Positions 25,928 through 33,243 of a stretch of 64,000 bases of DNA are shown here, in pieces. This stretch comes from Chryseobacterium herbae. Lineage in GTDB: Bacteria > Bacteroidota > Bacteroidia > Flavobacteriales > Weeksellaceae. The notes beneath the pieces were generated by a model. The model saw only the letters and a list, made by a program, of their open reading frames with translations, was not told the DNA's origin and searched no databases. The stretch spans positions 1 through 64,000 of the forward strand of contig NZ_JAOAMU010000005.1 of the NCBI RefSeq assembly GCF_025154075.1. The letters run 5' to 3'. How positions within the stretch are numbered: the stretch's first letter is position 1; the number at the start of each line of letters is the position of its first letter. Position numbers and translations under genes: made by a program.

Positions 25928-26530
25928 ATGAAAAACCTGATTTTCCTATTTTTCTTTTGTATCAGTCTGAATACTTTTGCGCAAAATGCGTCTCAGGTTA
26001 ACAGTGTATTTCAGAAAATAAAAGAAGGGGCAAAGATTGATAAGAATGACCGGGCTGTCTATGATCTTCTGGATGAATTTTACAACAAAAACCTTCAGTC
26101 CGAAAAAGATGAAATGACACCAGAAACGGTTGAGAGAATTGAAAAAATGGCCTCAAACCCAGATACAAAAAACCTTCATATCCTTATGCTTTTTTTGATG
26201 TATCAGCAACACATCAGCCGTACAGCGATGGTTGGAAAACCATCTGATACGGACTTTCAGATCGAAGCGATGACTTTGCTGGAAAAGGAAACAAGGGATG
26301 TTTATGGCAAAGTACCCGCAATCATTTACATCTATAAAGCTGAAGCACTGGACGGAAGCGGAAAGAAAAACGAAGCCAAAACAGCTGTTGATCAGGGATT
26401 AAAAGAATATCCGGATTCAGTTCCTTTAAAAGTTTACAGCTACTTGAATACAAAAGATGCGGCCCTAAAAAATGATCTTGTAAAAAATCATACTAATCAC
26501 TGGATGGTGCAGCAGTTTGAGATAAAATAA
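25928..26530 (+). CDS. Secreted helical (TPR-like) protein
   Basis: 200 residues with a signal peptide (MKNLIFLFFFCISLNTFAQ). The mature part is predicted largely helical, and IIYIYKAEALDGSGKKNEAKTAVDQGLKEYPD near the C-terminus has the spacing of a tetratricopeptide repeat. No other family signal. It may act as a periplasmic scaffold; this is only inferred. Confidence 0.62.
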   Translation: MKNLIFLFFFCISLNTFAQNASQVNSVFQKIKEGAKIDKNDRAVYDLLDEFYNKNLQSEKDEMTPETVERIEKMASNPDTKNLHILMLFLMYQQHISRTAMVGKPSDTDFQIEAMTLLEKETRDVYGKVPAIIYIYKAEALDGSGKKNEAKTAVDQGLKEYPDSVPLKVYSYLNTKDAALKNDLVKNHTNHWMVQQFEIK

Positions 26531-26978
26531 GGAGAAAGATTTCAGATGCCAGACATCAGACATCAGATTTTTAAAGAAATGGCAGGATTGTCAATGGTGA
26601 ATTTTGCTTCGCAAGTGAATGGTGAAGGTTTTTAAGATCTAAGATTTCAGACTTTATTCAAGACAAATAAAAATCCCGCGGAAAATGTTCTGCGGGATTA
26701 TTTTTTATTAGACTAGGATTAAAAAATGTCAATAGTCAATTTTGCTTCGCAAGTGAATGATGAAGGTTTTCGAAGACATCAGATTTCAGACATGAGATAT
26801 CAGATTTTTAGGTTGAGGCTAAGATTAAGGAAAGTGAATGGTGAATTTTGCTTCGCAAGTGAAATGTGAAGTCCTCATACTCCAAGACCCGCGTTACATA
26901 ACTCATCACTCATAATTTATAACTCATAACTTCCGATAACTCTCAAACCCGCATCTCGAAACCCGCACCAAAATTCAT
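26531..26978. repeat. 448-base intergenic block of dispersed repeats
   Basis: No gene. Three copies of TTTTGCTTCGCAAGTGAA and flanks lie at about 26591-26626, 26729-26764 and 26832-26870. Wording such as CAGACATCAGA and AACTCATAACT recurs in imprecise form, and CCCGCATCTCGAAACCCGC at about 26948 matches the inverse of 21065-21085. The block is non-coding in all frames I checked. Confidence 0.65.
26672..26707 (+). terminator. Terminator-like hairpin
   Basis: AATCCCGCGGAA and TTCTGCGGGATT form a 12-bp stem with one mismatch, followed by ATTTTTTATT. It may end transcription from the gene at 25928. Confidence 0.7.
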
Positions 26979-28820
26979 CTATTGTTTTACTTCGACAATA
27001 TTATCCTCCATATTGACATCTGCCAATCTCTGGCTGAAATCTATTCCTAAAACAGACAGTTGAGATTTTGTGTAAGGAATTGTCAATGTATATTCTTTTT
27101 GTGTCCATGGCCAGTACGGCATCGTCTTAAAGTCACCGTAGATATCTTTATCCTTCCATGTATGGGTCATGTTTAGAGGAATCTGATAGGTAACCACTTT
27201 TTTATCTATCGTCAGTACACTGAAATCCACAGGCATTGGAACCTGACCATTATTGACAAGGGTAATTGTGGTAGATTTTGCATCGTACTTCACATCTTTA
27301 ATCCCGTAATCAATGGTTTTTGTCGTGTTGATCCAATAGTTATGGAACCATTTCAGATCCATTCCTGATACTTTCTGAGCAATATGAAGGAAATCCCTGT
27401 CAGAAGGATGTTTCATATGCCATTGGTCGTAGTACTGCTTTAAGGTTTCGGCAAGTTTCTGCTCACCCATAATATAGCCCAATTCTACAAGATACAGCTC
27501 CCCTTTTACGTAAGAAGCATACGTGTAAGCCGTCCCGTTATCGTGGTGATCGCCCAACCATACGGCAGGCTCTTCAATTCCTTTTTTAATAAAATTCCTG
27601 TAAGCTTCTACAGTATGTACAAAAGGATTCGGAAGTTCTTCCGGGAATAACTGATGCATCACATAGCCTTCTGCATAGCTTGTAAACCCTTCATCCATCC
27701 ACGGACGTACGGATTCATTGGTGGCCAGCATCTGTTGATACCATGAGTGCGCACCTTCGTGAGCCATCAGTCCCATCAGTCCTTTCATATCTTTAGCTTC
27801 TCCCAGGATCATCGTACACATTCCGTATTCCATACCGCCGTCACCACCTTGAATAAAGGCGTAGGTCGGGTATACATATTTTCCGAAGTGAGCATTCATC
27901 AGCTGGAAATATTTGGTCACATAAGGCTGAGCTTCTTCCCAAACTTTTGTTTTGTCGTTCTGCTGATAAACAAGGAATACTTTCGGTCCTTCAGGGACAT
28001 CAAAACTTTTAATGATATAATCTCTGTCTGCGCTCCATGCAAAGTCCAGAATATTATTGGCTTTCCATTTCCAGACTGCTTTTTTGCTTTTATCTGCTTT
28101 AATTTTTGCAGCGCCATCATATCCTTTTACGTCCGCAGGATTTTCAAGAACGCCTCCCGCTCCGATCACATAGTCTTTGTTGATTTTAATGGTAACATCA
28201 AAATCCGAGAACGGTGCATGAAATTCCCTTCCGATATAATCAAAAGTTGCCCAACCGTCATAATCGTATTCTGCAACTTTAGGGTACCATTGAGTCATGG
28301 TCATATCCACTCCTTCTCTGTTGTTTCTTCCACTTCTTCTGATCTGCTGAGGGATTACAGCATCCCAATCCATGGTAAAAGTCGTGGTAGAATTGGGTTG
28401 GATTGGCTCTGCCAGATAAACTTTCATAATGGTTTCCTGAACTTCAAATTTCAGATCTTTTCCGTTTTGCTTAATCCAGTGGATATTTTGAGCGCCCTCC
28501 TGATCTTTCGGAATAGCTGCCAATCTTGAAATACCCTCTTTCTGTAACCTGGAATCTCCATTTTTCCCCTGACCGGCAATTCTCTGGTCCATCATTGAAT
28601 TAGGCTTAAAAGCATTCCAGTACAGATGAAAATACACAACGTTCAACTCATCCGGTGAGTTATTGGTATATTCTAAGGTTTGATTTCCCTGGTAGGTAAA
28701 TTTTTCAGCATTAACATCAATCTCCATCTTGTACTTTGCAGCCTGCTGATAATAAGCCCCCTGCTGAGCCTGAAATTGTGAAATGATAAACGCAAAAATG
28801 ATTGCAGCCGATTTTCTCAT
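26979..28820 (-). CDS. M1 family metallopeptidase, secreted
   Basis: 613 residues with a signal peptide ending SQFQAQ. The gluzincin site is HEGAH (His354, Glu355, His358) with the third ligand Glu377 in MDEGFTSYAEGYV, and GGDGGMEYG at about 330 is the exopeptidase-type GXMEN variant. The domain order is an N-terminal beta saddle and then the thermolysin-like core; a C-terminal beta region follows. It is a probable periplasmic or outer-membrane aminopeptidase for peptide nutrition. Confidence 0.9.
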   Translation of the reverse strand: MRKSAAIIFAFIISQFQAQQGAYYQQAAKYKMEIDVNAEKFTYQGNQTLEYTNNSPDELNVVYFHLYWNAFKPNSMMDQRIAGQGKNGDSRLQKEGISRLAAIPKDQEGAQNIHWIKQNGKDLKFEVQETIMKVYLAEPIQPNSTTTFTMDWDAVIPQQIRRSGRNNREGVDMTMTQWYPKVAEYDYDGWATFDYIGREFHAPFSDFDVTIKINKDYVIGAGGVLENPADVKGYDGAAKIKADKSKKAVWKWKANNILDFAWSADRDYIIKSFDVPEGPKVFLVYQQNDKTKVWEEAQPYVTKYFQLMNAHFGKYVYPTYAFIQGGDGGMEYGMCTMILGEAKDMKGLMGLMAHEGAHSWYQQMLATNESVRPWMDEGFTSYAEGYVMHQLFPEELPNPFVHTVEAYRNFIKKGIEEPAVWLGDHHDNGTAYTYASYVKGELYLVELGYIMGEQKLAETLKQYYDQWHMKHPSDRDFLHIAQKVSGMDLKWFHNYWINTTKTIDYGIKDVKYDAKSTTITLVNNGQVPMPVDFSVLTIDKKVVTYQIPLNMTHTWKDKDIYGDFKTMPYWPWTQKEYTLTIPYTKSQLSVLGIDFSQRLADVNMEDNIVEVKQ

Positions 28821-28946
28821 TTAAAATTTATTTTTTTTAAAGGTAGGTAATTTATGTAAAACCCTCAAATACCTCCATATTTGAGAGGCATTTCCCATTA
28901 ATTTTTCGCATGGGGAATTTATAACTATTTATACAAGTATTTTAAA

Positions 28947-28982
28947 TACGACAAGTTTTGACGCATTACCTTATTATATTTG
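28947..28982 (+). promoter_or_regulatory. Regulon site F: orphan palindrome plus -7 box
   Basis: CGACAAGTTTTGACG at 28949-28963, 11 nt, TATATTTG at 28975-28982. The geometry equals that of sites A-E, yet no plus-strand gene follows. The transcript would run into the 3' end of the minus-strand DUF3800/nuclease pair. Confidence 0.75.
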
Positions 28983-29024
28983 CTTTAGGAAAATATTTTA
29001 CTATTAAAGATAGTATTTGAAAAT

Positions 29025-29120
29025 TTATGCTTATCTTTGCAACAGCTCAGTAACCATTCCTTAATTGGAAGTCAGTGTTAAAGGAGTTTAGAAGCCGTTT
29101 AGTTTCACTAAGCGGTTTCG
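29025..29120 (+). ncRNA. Possible short non-coding transcript or promoter remnant
   Basis: TATCTTTG (about 29034) is a second plus-strand -7 box. No open frame longer than eight codons follows. A hairpin, CCGTTTAG (29095-29102) with CTAAGCGG (29108-29115), comes next and overlaps the stop of the minus-strand gene. A small RNA or an orphaned promoter are both possible. Confidence 0.25.
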
Positions 29121-29605
29121 GCGTTTATATAATCTATATATTCTTTTTTCTTTTTACGTAACGTGTGTGAATGTTCAATATAAAAAGCAGTCCAAAGCAA
29201 ATAATATCCGTCTCTTTCGTTTAAAACAAGCAAATATCTTTCATCTTCATTGAGAATATGTATCCTATTTTCTTTTCGAATTTGTTTAACCCAAATTAAA
29301 AGCTCATCGTGAGGACAATTATCAATTATAAATTTTGGAAATCGAATTCGTTCCATTCTATTCAAATCTGGGATTCTATCGTGTTCATTTTCTCCTTCAT
29401 GCGTAATATGATAAAATGTTCTATGTACACCATCTACCTCTGGAAATCTCTTAGTCCCAACTTTTGCACCTTTATAAAAAGGCTTGTTAGTAATAAAGTG
29501 GTCTTTAAAAATGGAGTAAACTTCTTTAAAATATAAACTGAAATTCCCCGAATAATCCGCAAGATAAATAGATTCAGGGAAATTTAATGGCTCTAAATTA
29601 CTCAT
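29108..29605 (-). CDS. Barnase/RelE-like (PBECR-type) nuclease candidate
   Basis: 165 residues from the ATG at 29605, which overlaps the upstream gene's TGA as ATGA (an upstream TTG at 29632 is not needed). The C-terminus RYLLVLNERDGYYLLWTAFY (about 123-142) followed by a Lys-rich tail is typical of the Barnase-EndoU-ColicinE5-RelE-like nuclease group; the central HRTFYHITHEG (61-71) and IPDLNRMERI (78-87) offer candidate catalytic His and Arg. No signal peptide. Translational coupling to the DUF3800 gene suggests a two-part toxin or defence module. The assignment rests on pattern memory, not a search. Confidence 0.6.
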   Translation of the reverse strand: MSNLEPLNFPESIYLADYSGNFSLYFKEVYSIFKDHFITNKPFYKGAKVGTKRFPEVDGVHRTFYHITHEGENEHDRIPDLNRMERIRFPKFIIDNCPHDELLIWVKQIRKENRIHILNEDERYLLVLNERDGYYLLWTAFYIEHSHTLRKKKKEYIDYINAETA

Positions 29606-30348
29606 ATAAAATATGGCTTTTGTGCTTCCCAAACAAAAATATTAAACTTCCTTTCTTTTAATAAGGTTGATTTAGTTAGAGAATATTTTGATCTTTTTTT
29701 TATTAATTCAACTAGCTCATTTTTAGGCTTACTTGTATTAAGACCTCTATTTACATAACCTGTCGCACCAACAAGCAAATCAGTTAGCTGTAATATTTCA
29801 ACTTCATGTGACCGTACTTGTTGTACTTTTTTAATTATTTCTTTTGAATAATCATATTTATCATTTCGAAGAACCTCTTCGAGCTTATGTACTTTTTCTC
29901 TACTTCTAGTATCTTTAATGTCTATATATATGTGGTGCGAACACTGTGGTGTAAGGATAGCTTTAAGCATTCCGAAATACATTTTATAATAAAAAGTATC
30001 ATGAGTATGATTAAATTTCTTATAATCAATTGCCGATTTGTCTGGAATTACTAAAACTCTAAATTGAAGATCTGTATCATCAAAAAAATAGTTTAAAACA
30101 TCCTTATAATATTCAAGTTTTGTTTTTGACACTTTATTCCATTTTAACTCATAATATTCCCTATTCTCTTTATCATTTTTCTTATTTTTCGGAATTAAAT
30201 TATGCTTTTCTTTTAATGAATAAAGTCTTTCAAATATTTCTTGTTTTTTTTCAATTGGGCAATAAACCGCTCCAATAGTCATAGTCCGCTCATTGTCATT
30301 TTCTAAATGGCAACTTTCATCACAATATATATTAATAGTGGGTCTCAT
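29602..30348 (-). CDS. DUF3800 domain protein (RNase H-like fold)
   Basis: 248 residues, no signal peptide. The opening NIYCDES (Asp10, Glu11) is the hallmark of DUF3800, followed by YIDIKDTR (Asp143, Asp146) and EVEILQLTDLLVGA (Glu184, Asp190), which can form the acidic metal site of an RNase H-like nuclease. The family is often carried in defence islands and mobile DNA; its activity is not well defined. The DNA is visibly more AT-rich than the flanking genes. The stop overlaps the ATG of the nuclease candidate. Confidence 0.8.
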   Translation of the reverse strand: MRPTINIYCDESCHLENDNERTMTIGAVYCPIEKKQEIFERLYSLKEKHNLIPKNKKNDKENREYYELKWNKVSKTKLEYYKDVLNYFFDDTDLQFRVLVIPDKSAIDYKKFNHTHDTFYYKMYFGMLKAILTPQCSHHIYIDIKDTRSREKVHKLEEVLRNDKYDYSKEIIKKVQQVRSHEVEILQLTDLLVGATGYVNRGLNTSKPKNELVELIKKRSKYSLTKSTLLKERKFNIFVWEAQKPYFI

Positions 30349-30500
30349 AGTCGAATAAATAATGTAACAAATATATCTATTTAAATCTACTTTTTATTAG
30401 GGAATAACTCTTTGTAAACTAATAATTAGGTACAACTAATTTCTATAATAAATGGTTTTTAATTAAAACATTAAATAGTACTTAGATAAAATTAAAATTA

Positions 30501-30968
30501 TTAATTGGATAACATTTTCTTTATTAAAGTGATCTGTCCCAAATGATAGTAGCTATGCTCAATCATACCCTCTATATTTCTTCTGTAGGTTCCGTATTTT
30601 TCATCCACGAAAACTTCATCCAGTTTATCATCCGGGATTTGCTCAACTAATGAGGCAAACTTTTCTGAATCTGTCCAAAGCCTGTTTAGCAAATATTTCC
30701 ACTGTTCTTCAGATTTAATAGGTGGAAGATCAAAGCTGAACTGATCCTTTATTTCAAGATCACCTCCTTCCAGTACATTGACAACTCCCGCTATATAATA
30801 ATGAATATGATAGGTGAGCATGGCAATGGTATTTAAAGAATCTACCTTTGTGACAGCCTGTTCCCAGGTTACCTCTGAAAGCTGGTCTTTAAAATTCGTA
30901 TTGGCGATCCACAAGCCGTCCAACAAGACTTCTCTGAACCTTTTTGCTAATTGTGAAGCTGAACTCAT
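30501..30968 (-). CDS. DinB-like four-helix protein
   Basis: 155 residues. Helical throughout with HIHYYIAG near 54-61 and EHSYYHLGQITLIKKML at the end, giving the His residues that bind a metal in DinB/YfiT-type proteins. Members are metal-dependent transferases or hydrolases of small thiols; the substrate is unknown here. Confidence 0.82.
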   Translation of the reverse strand: MSSASQLAKRFREVLLDGLWIANTNFKDQLSEVTWEQAVTKVDSLNTIAMLTYHIHYYIAGVVNVLEGGDLEIKDQFSFDLPPIKSEEQWKYLLNRLWTDSEKFASLVEQIPDDKLDEVFVDEKYGTYRRNIEGMIEHSYYHLGQITLIKKMLSN

Positions 30969-31015
30969 TGTTTGAAATTTTATGATTTTTAAAGATAATT
31001 ATTTTTTTAAGCTTT

Positions 31016-31040
31016 CGCGGATTGTGCAGATGATCAGATT
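31016..31040. repeat. Dispersed intergenic repeat, relative of 1835-1860
   Basis: CGCGGATTGTGCAGATGATC and the following bases match CGCTGATTTTGCAGATAATG at 1835-1854 with few changes. It lies upstream of the DinB gene in the 292-nt gap 30969-31260. Confidence 0.5.
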
Positions 31041-31123
31041 TTTAACCACAAATAACACTAATAAAACCACAATTTTAAACATTAATCAATTTGTGATATT
31101 CGTGAAAAACATTTGTTTCTAAA

Positions 31124-31156
31124 AGCCGTGTCAAGGTTTAAAACCTTGACACGGCT
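31124..31156. repeat. Perfect 16-bp palindrome, 1-nt loop
   Basis: AGCCGTGTCAAGGTTT, A, AAACCTTGACACGGCT. It is of the same kind as the palindromes at 1885-1915 and 53896-53930. Confidence 0.78.
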
Positions 31157-31201
31157 GCTTCGTGGCATTCGTGAAAAACCTTGTGCCATTTGTGTTTAAA
31201 A

Positions 31202-31240
31202 AAAACAAAAAACCTCAAATGTAAAATACACCTGAGGTTT
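31202..31240 (-). terminator. Terminator of the DUF6909-like gene
   Basis: On the minus strand AAACCTCA (31240-31233) and TGAGGTTT (31217-31210) form a stem followed by TTTTGTTTTT, 21 nt after the stop of the gene at 31261. Confidence 0.7.
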
Positions 31241-31260
31241 CAATATGATTTAAAATCAAA

Positions 31261-32952
31261 TTATTTTTTAGCAGGAATTTCTTTTTTTCCGCTTTGTAAG
31301 ATCTTTTCAAGGATTCTTAAAGTGATGAGATAGGTAGGTTTTACTCCTGTAAGACCAAGACCTCCTGAAGACAGTGTACTTCCTGTTTCCAATGGATTAT
31401 CCGAAGCATAATAGGCGTAACACACAAACAGATCCGGTGCAATATGATGCCTGATCTTCGAAGCGACCTGAATAGCTTTCTGGTAATGCGCTCCTTCCAT
31501 TTCAAGACCGATAGCTTTCCATGAAGTGTTCATAAAATAAGAAAGAATATCTCTGTTCTGAAGCGATGTTCCTAATACCGTGATCATCGGGCCTTCAAAA
31601 GCTTTCAGTTCCTCATCTTTAAAATCATCAAGTTTCAAGGCATTTTCAAATGGATAGTTATCTGCTGTTCCTTCAAAGATATGAGAAGTAGGAATCATGA
31701 TATCTCCTTTTCCTCCATCCAGAATTCCGGCTTTACCCATGATGGAAACAGATTTTACTTTCATCATATACACCTCTCCTTTGTGTTCGAAAGGTCTTAA
31801 CAGCTCATCCATTACCTCAAAAGCCTGCTCTCCGAAAGCATAGTCGAACACCATGATCACATCGTCTCCTCCATATTTTATACCGCTGAATGGGGTGTTT
31901 TTAAGATCTGTTTTGCTTAAATCAATGATCTGAACGTCAATATTACTTCCGCTCTTATCATTAATATAGATCAAACCTTCTTCCAAGGCATACTTTGAAA
32001 CCTTGTCGCGAAGTTCTTTCTTATCCGAAATATCTCCGTACAGTTTATAATCTACTTCTTTGTTGTCTTTTTTCTTTAAGGCATCATTTCCATACAGCAT
32101 ATTTTTCACGGAATGCATGTTGGCTGAAATAATGTGAAGCGGACGCATGTGAAGATCGTTTTCAAATAACACTTCTTTCACTTTGTTGGCCCATTTCTCA
32201 CCGAAATAATGGTGTCCCACTCTTTCCTTTAATATCGCACTGAAATGAATTTCTCTTTCTCTGGTCTGTTTCGCATCTTCAAGACTTACTTTTCCTAAGT
32301 TGTAGATGATTTTGAATAGACGGTCAGGATTCTGATCATCCCCGAAAGAATTATACGCATTCAACGTTTCTTCAAACGTTCTTCCTATTAAAGAAGATAA
32401 ATGAATCAAAGCCACTTCTTTTTCTTTTCTGCTGAATTTCTTCTCGCCTTTTACTACTTCTTCGATGATTTTAAAAGCACGCGTAGGTTTCCAGTTTTCA
32501 TCCTGAATGAAAGCCAGATTTCTCACTTTGTCTGCTTCTATAAATAAGAAGGTAAGGTGGGTAAGAATATCATAAATTTCGGAGCGCCCCAAAAGAACTT
32601 CAATATTCATCTGGTGCTCGTCTATTCTGTAACAGTTTCTTCTTCTCTTTTTAGGTACAATAGGTTCGAAACTTCCTTTATCAAAACCCTCATCTGATGT
32701 AAGATGAATAAAAGCACATTCTTCAATTCCTTCCGGAAGTCTGTCTAAAACGTACATCAAACCATTTAATTCCAATTTATTAGGAATATTCATGGTGCCA
32801 TAAATCTCTGGATTGATAGTCTTTAACAAACTTCTGATACTTTCTCCAGAAACACCGGCAGGTTTAAAAAAACCTCTGTAGAAGAGGTGTCTCATAGAAA
32901 TATACAATCTTTCAATTGCTTCCGTTGTTTCTCTAGCTCTAGAATTTGTCAT
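31261..32952 (-). CDS. DUF6909-type conserved protein with phosphorylase-like C-terminus
   Basis: 563 residues from the ATG at 32952; the -7 box at 32968-32975 excludes the longer frame back to 32991. No signal peptide. Widely conserved in Bacteroidota as far as I recall, but without an assigned role. The C-terminal 180 residues contain GLEMEGAHYQKA (around Glu484-Glu486) and later YYASDNPL, which resemble the E-M-E and S-D signatures of nucleoside phosphorylases. The first 250 residues are helical. Divergent from glutamine synthetase III, 291 nt apart. Confidence 0.7.
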   Translation of the reverse strand: MTNSRARETTEAIERLYISMRHLFYRGFFKPAGVSGESIRSLLKTINPEIYGTMNIPNKLELNGLMYVLDRLPEGIEECAFIHLTSDEGFDKGSFEPIVPKKRRRNCYRIDEHQMNIEVLLGRSEIYDILTHLTFLFIEADKVRNLAFIQDENWKPTRAFKIIEEVVKGEKKFSRKEKEVALIHLSSLIGRTFEETLNAYNSFGDDQNPDRLFKIIYNLGKVSLEDAKQTREREIHFSAILKERVGHHYFGEKWANKVKEVLFENDLHMRPLHIISANMHSVKNMLYGNDALKKKDNKEVDYKLYGDISDKKELRDKVSKYALEEGLIYINDKSGSNIDVQIIDLSKTDLKNTPFSGIKYGGDDVIMVFDYAFGEQAFEVMDELLRPFEHKGEVYMMKVKSVSIMGKAGILDGGKGDIMIPTSHIFEGTADNYPFENALKLDDFKDEELKAFEGPMITVLGTSLQNRDILSYFMNTSWKAIGLEMEGAHYQKAIQVASKIRHHIAPDLFVCYAYYASDNPLETGSTLSSGGLGLTGVKPTYLITLRILEKILQSGKKEIPAKK

Positions 32953-32967
32953 AAAATAAATTTCACA

Positions 32968-32975
32968 CAAATATA
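32968..32975 (-). promoter_or_regulatory. -7 box of the DUF6909-like gene
   Basis: TATATTTG on the minus strand, 15 nt before the ATG at 32952. Confidence 0.62.
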
Positions 32976-33047
32976 CAAAATCTCGGCTCAACTTATTTTA
33001 AGTATCTTTTAACAAGCAGTTTAAATTTGTATCTTTATCATTCTAAA

Positions 33048-33134
33048 ATGTACTGCGCTAAACGTATCCTTGCAGCCATAACAGGGCTAAGTATTACCTT
33101 TCATACGATATGTACCCCCTTCAAAAAAGATTAA
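33048..33134 (+). CDS. Possible 28-residue membrane peptide
   Basis: ATG to TAA encoding MYCAKRILAAITGLSITF and a short charged end, with a hydrophobic centre. A TAAATTTG box at 33022-33029 lies 18 nt upstream, the right distance for a leader-short transcript. It sits in the divergent region before glutamine synthetase. Unknown function; could be a leader peptide for glnN or chance. Confidence 0.3.
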   Translation: MYCAKRILAAITGLSITFHTICTPFKKD

Positions 33135-33213
33135 ACCATCGTTTGATTTAAATAAATTTCACAGACACCCCTAAAAAAAACAGGGGTAAATCGTTTTGAA
33201 TTCATTTTTTTTG

Positions 33214-33221
33214 TAAATTTG
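33214..33221 (+). promoter_or_regulatory. -7 box of glutamine synthetase III
   Basis: TAAATTTG, 22 nt before the ATG at 33244. Confidence 0.62.
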
Positions 33222-33243
33222 CCCCACAAAATACAACCTTAAT

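Noticed and set aside
26531..26978. CRISPR array
   Set aside because: The repeated phrases are unevenly spaced and imprecise, with no constant repeat-spacer pattern and no cas genes nearby.
27747..28529. 260-codon plus-strand open frame
   Set aside because: Antisense to the M1 peptidase gene; composition is that of a shadow frame.
28975..29107. tRNA or tmRNA gene near site F
   Set aside because: No cloverleaf or CCA-type ending could be folded; only a simple hairpin is visible.
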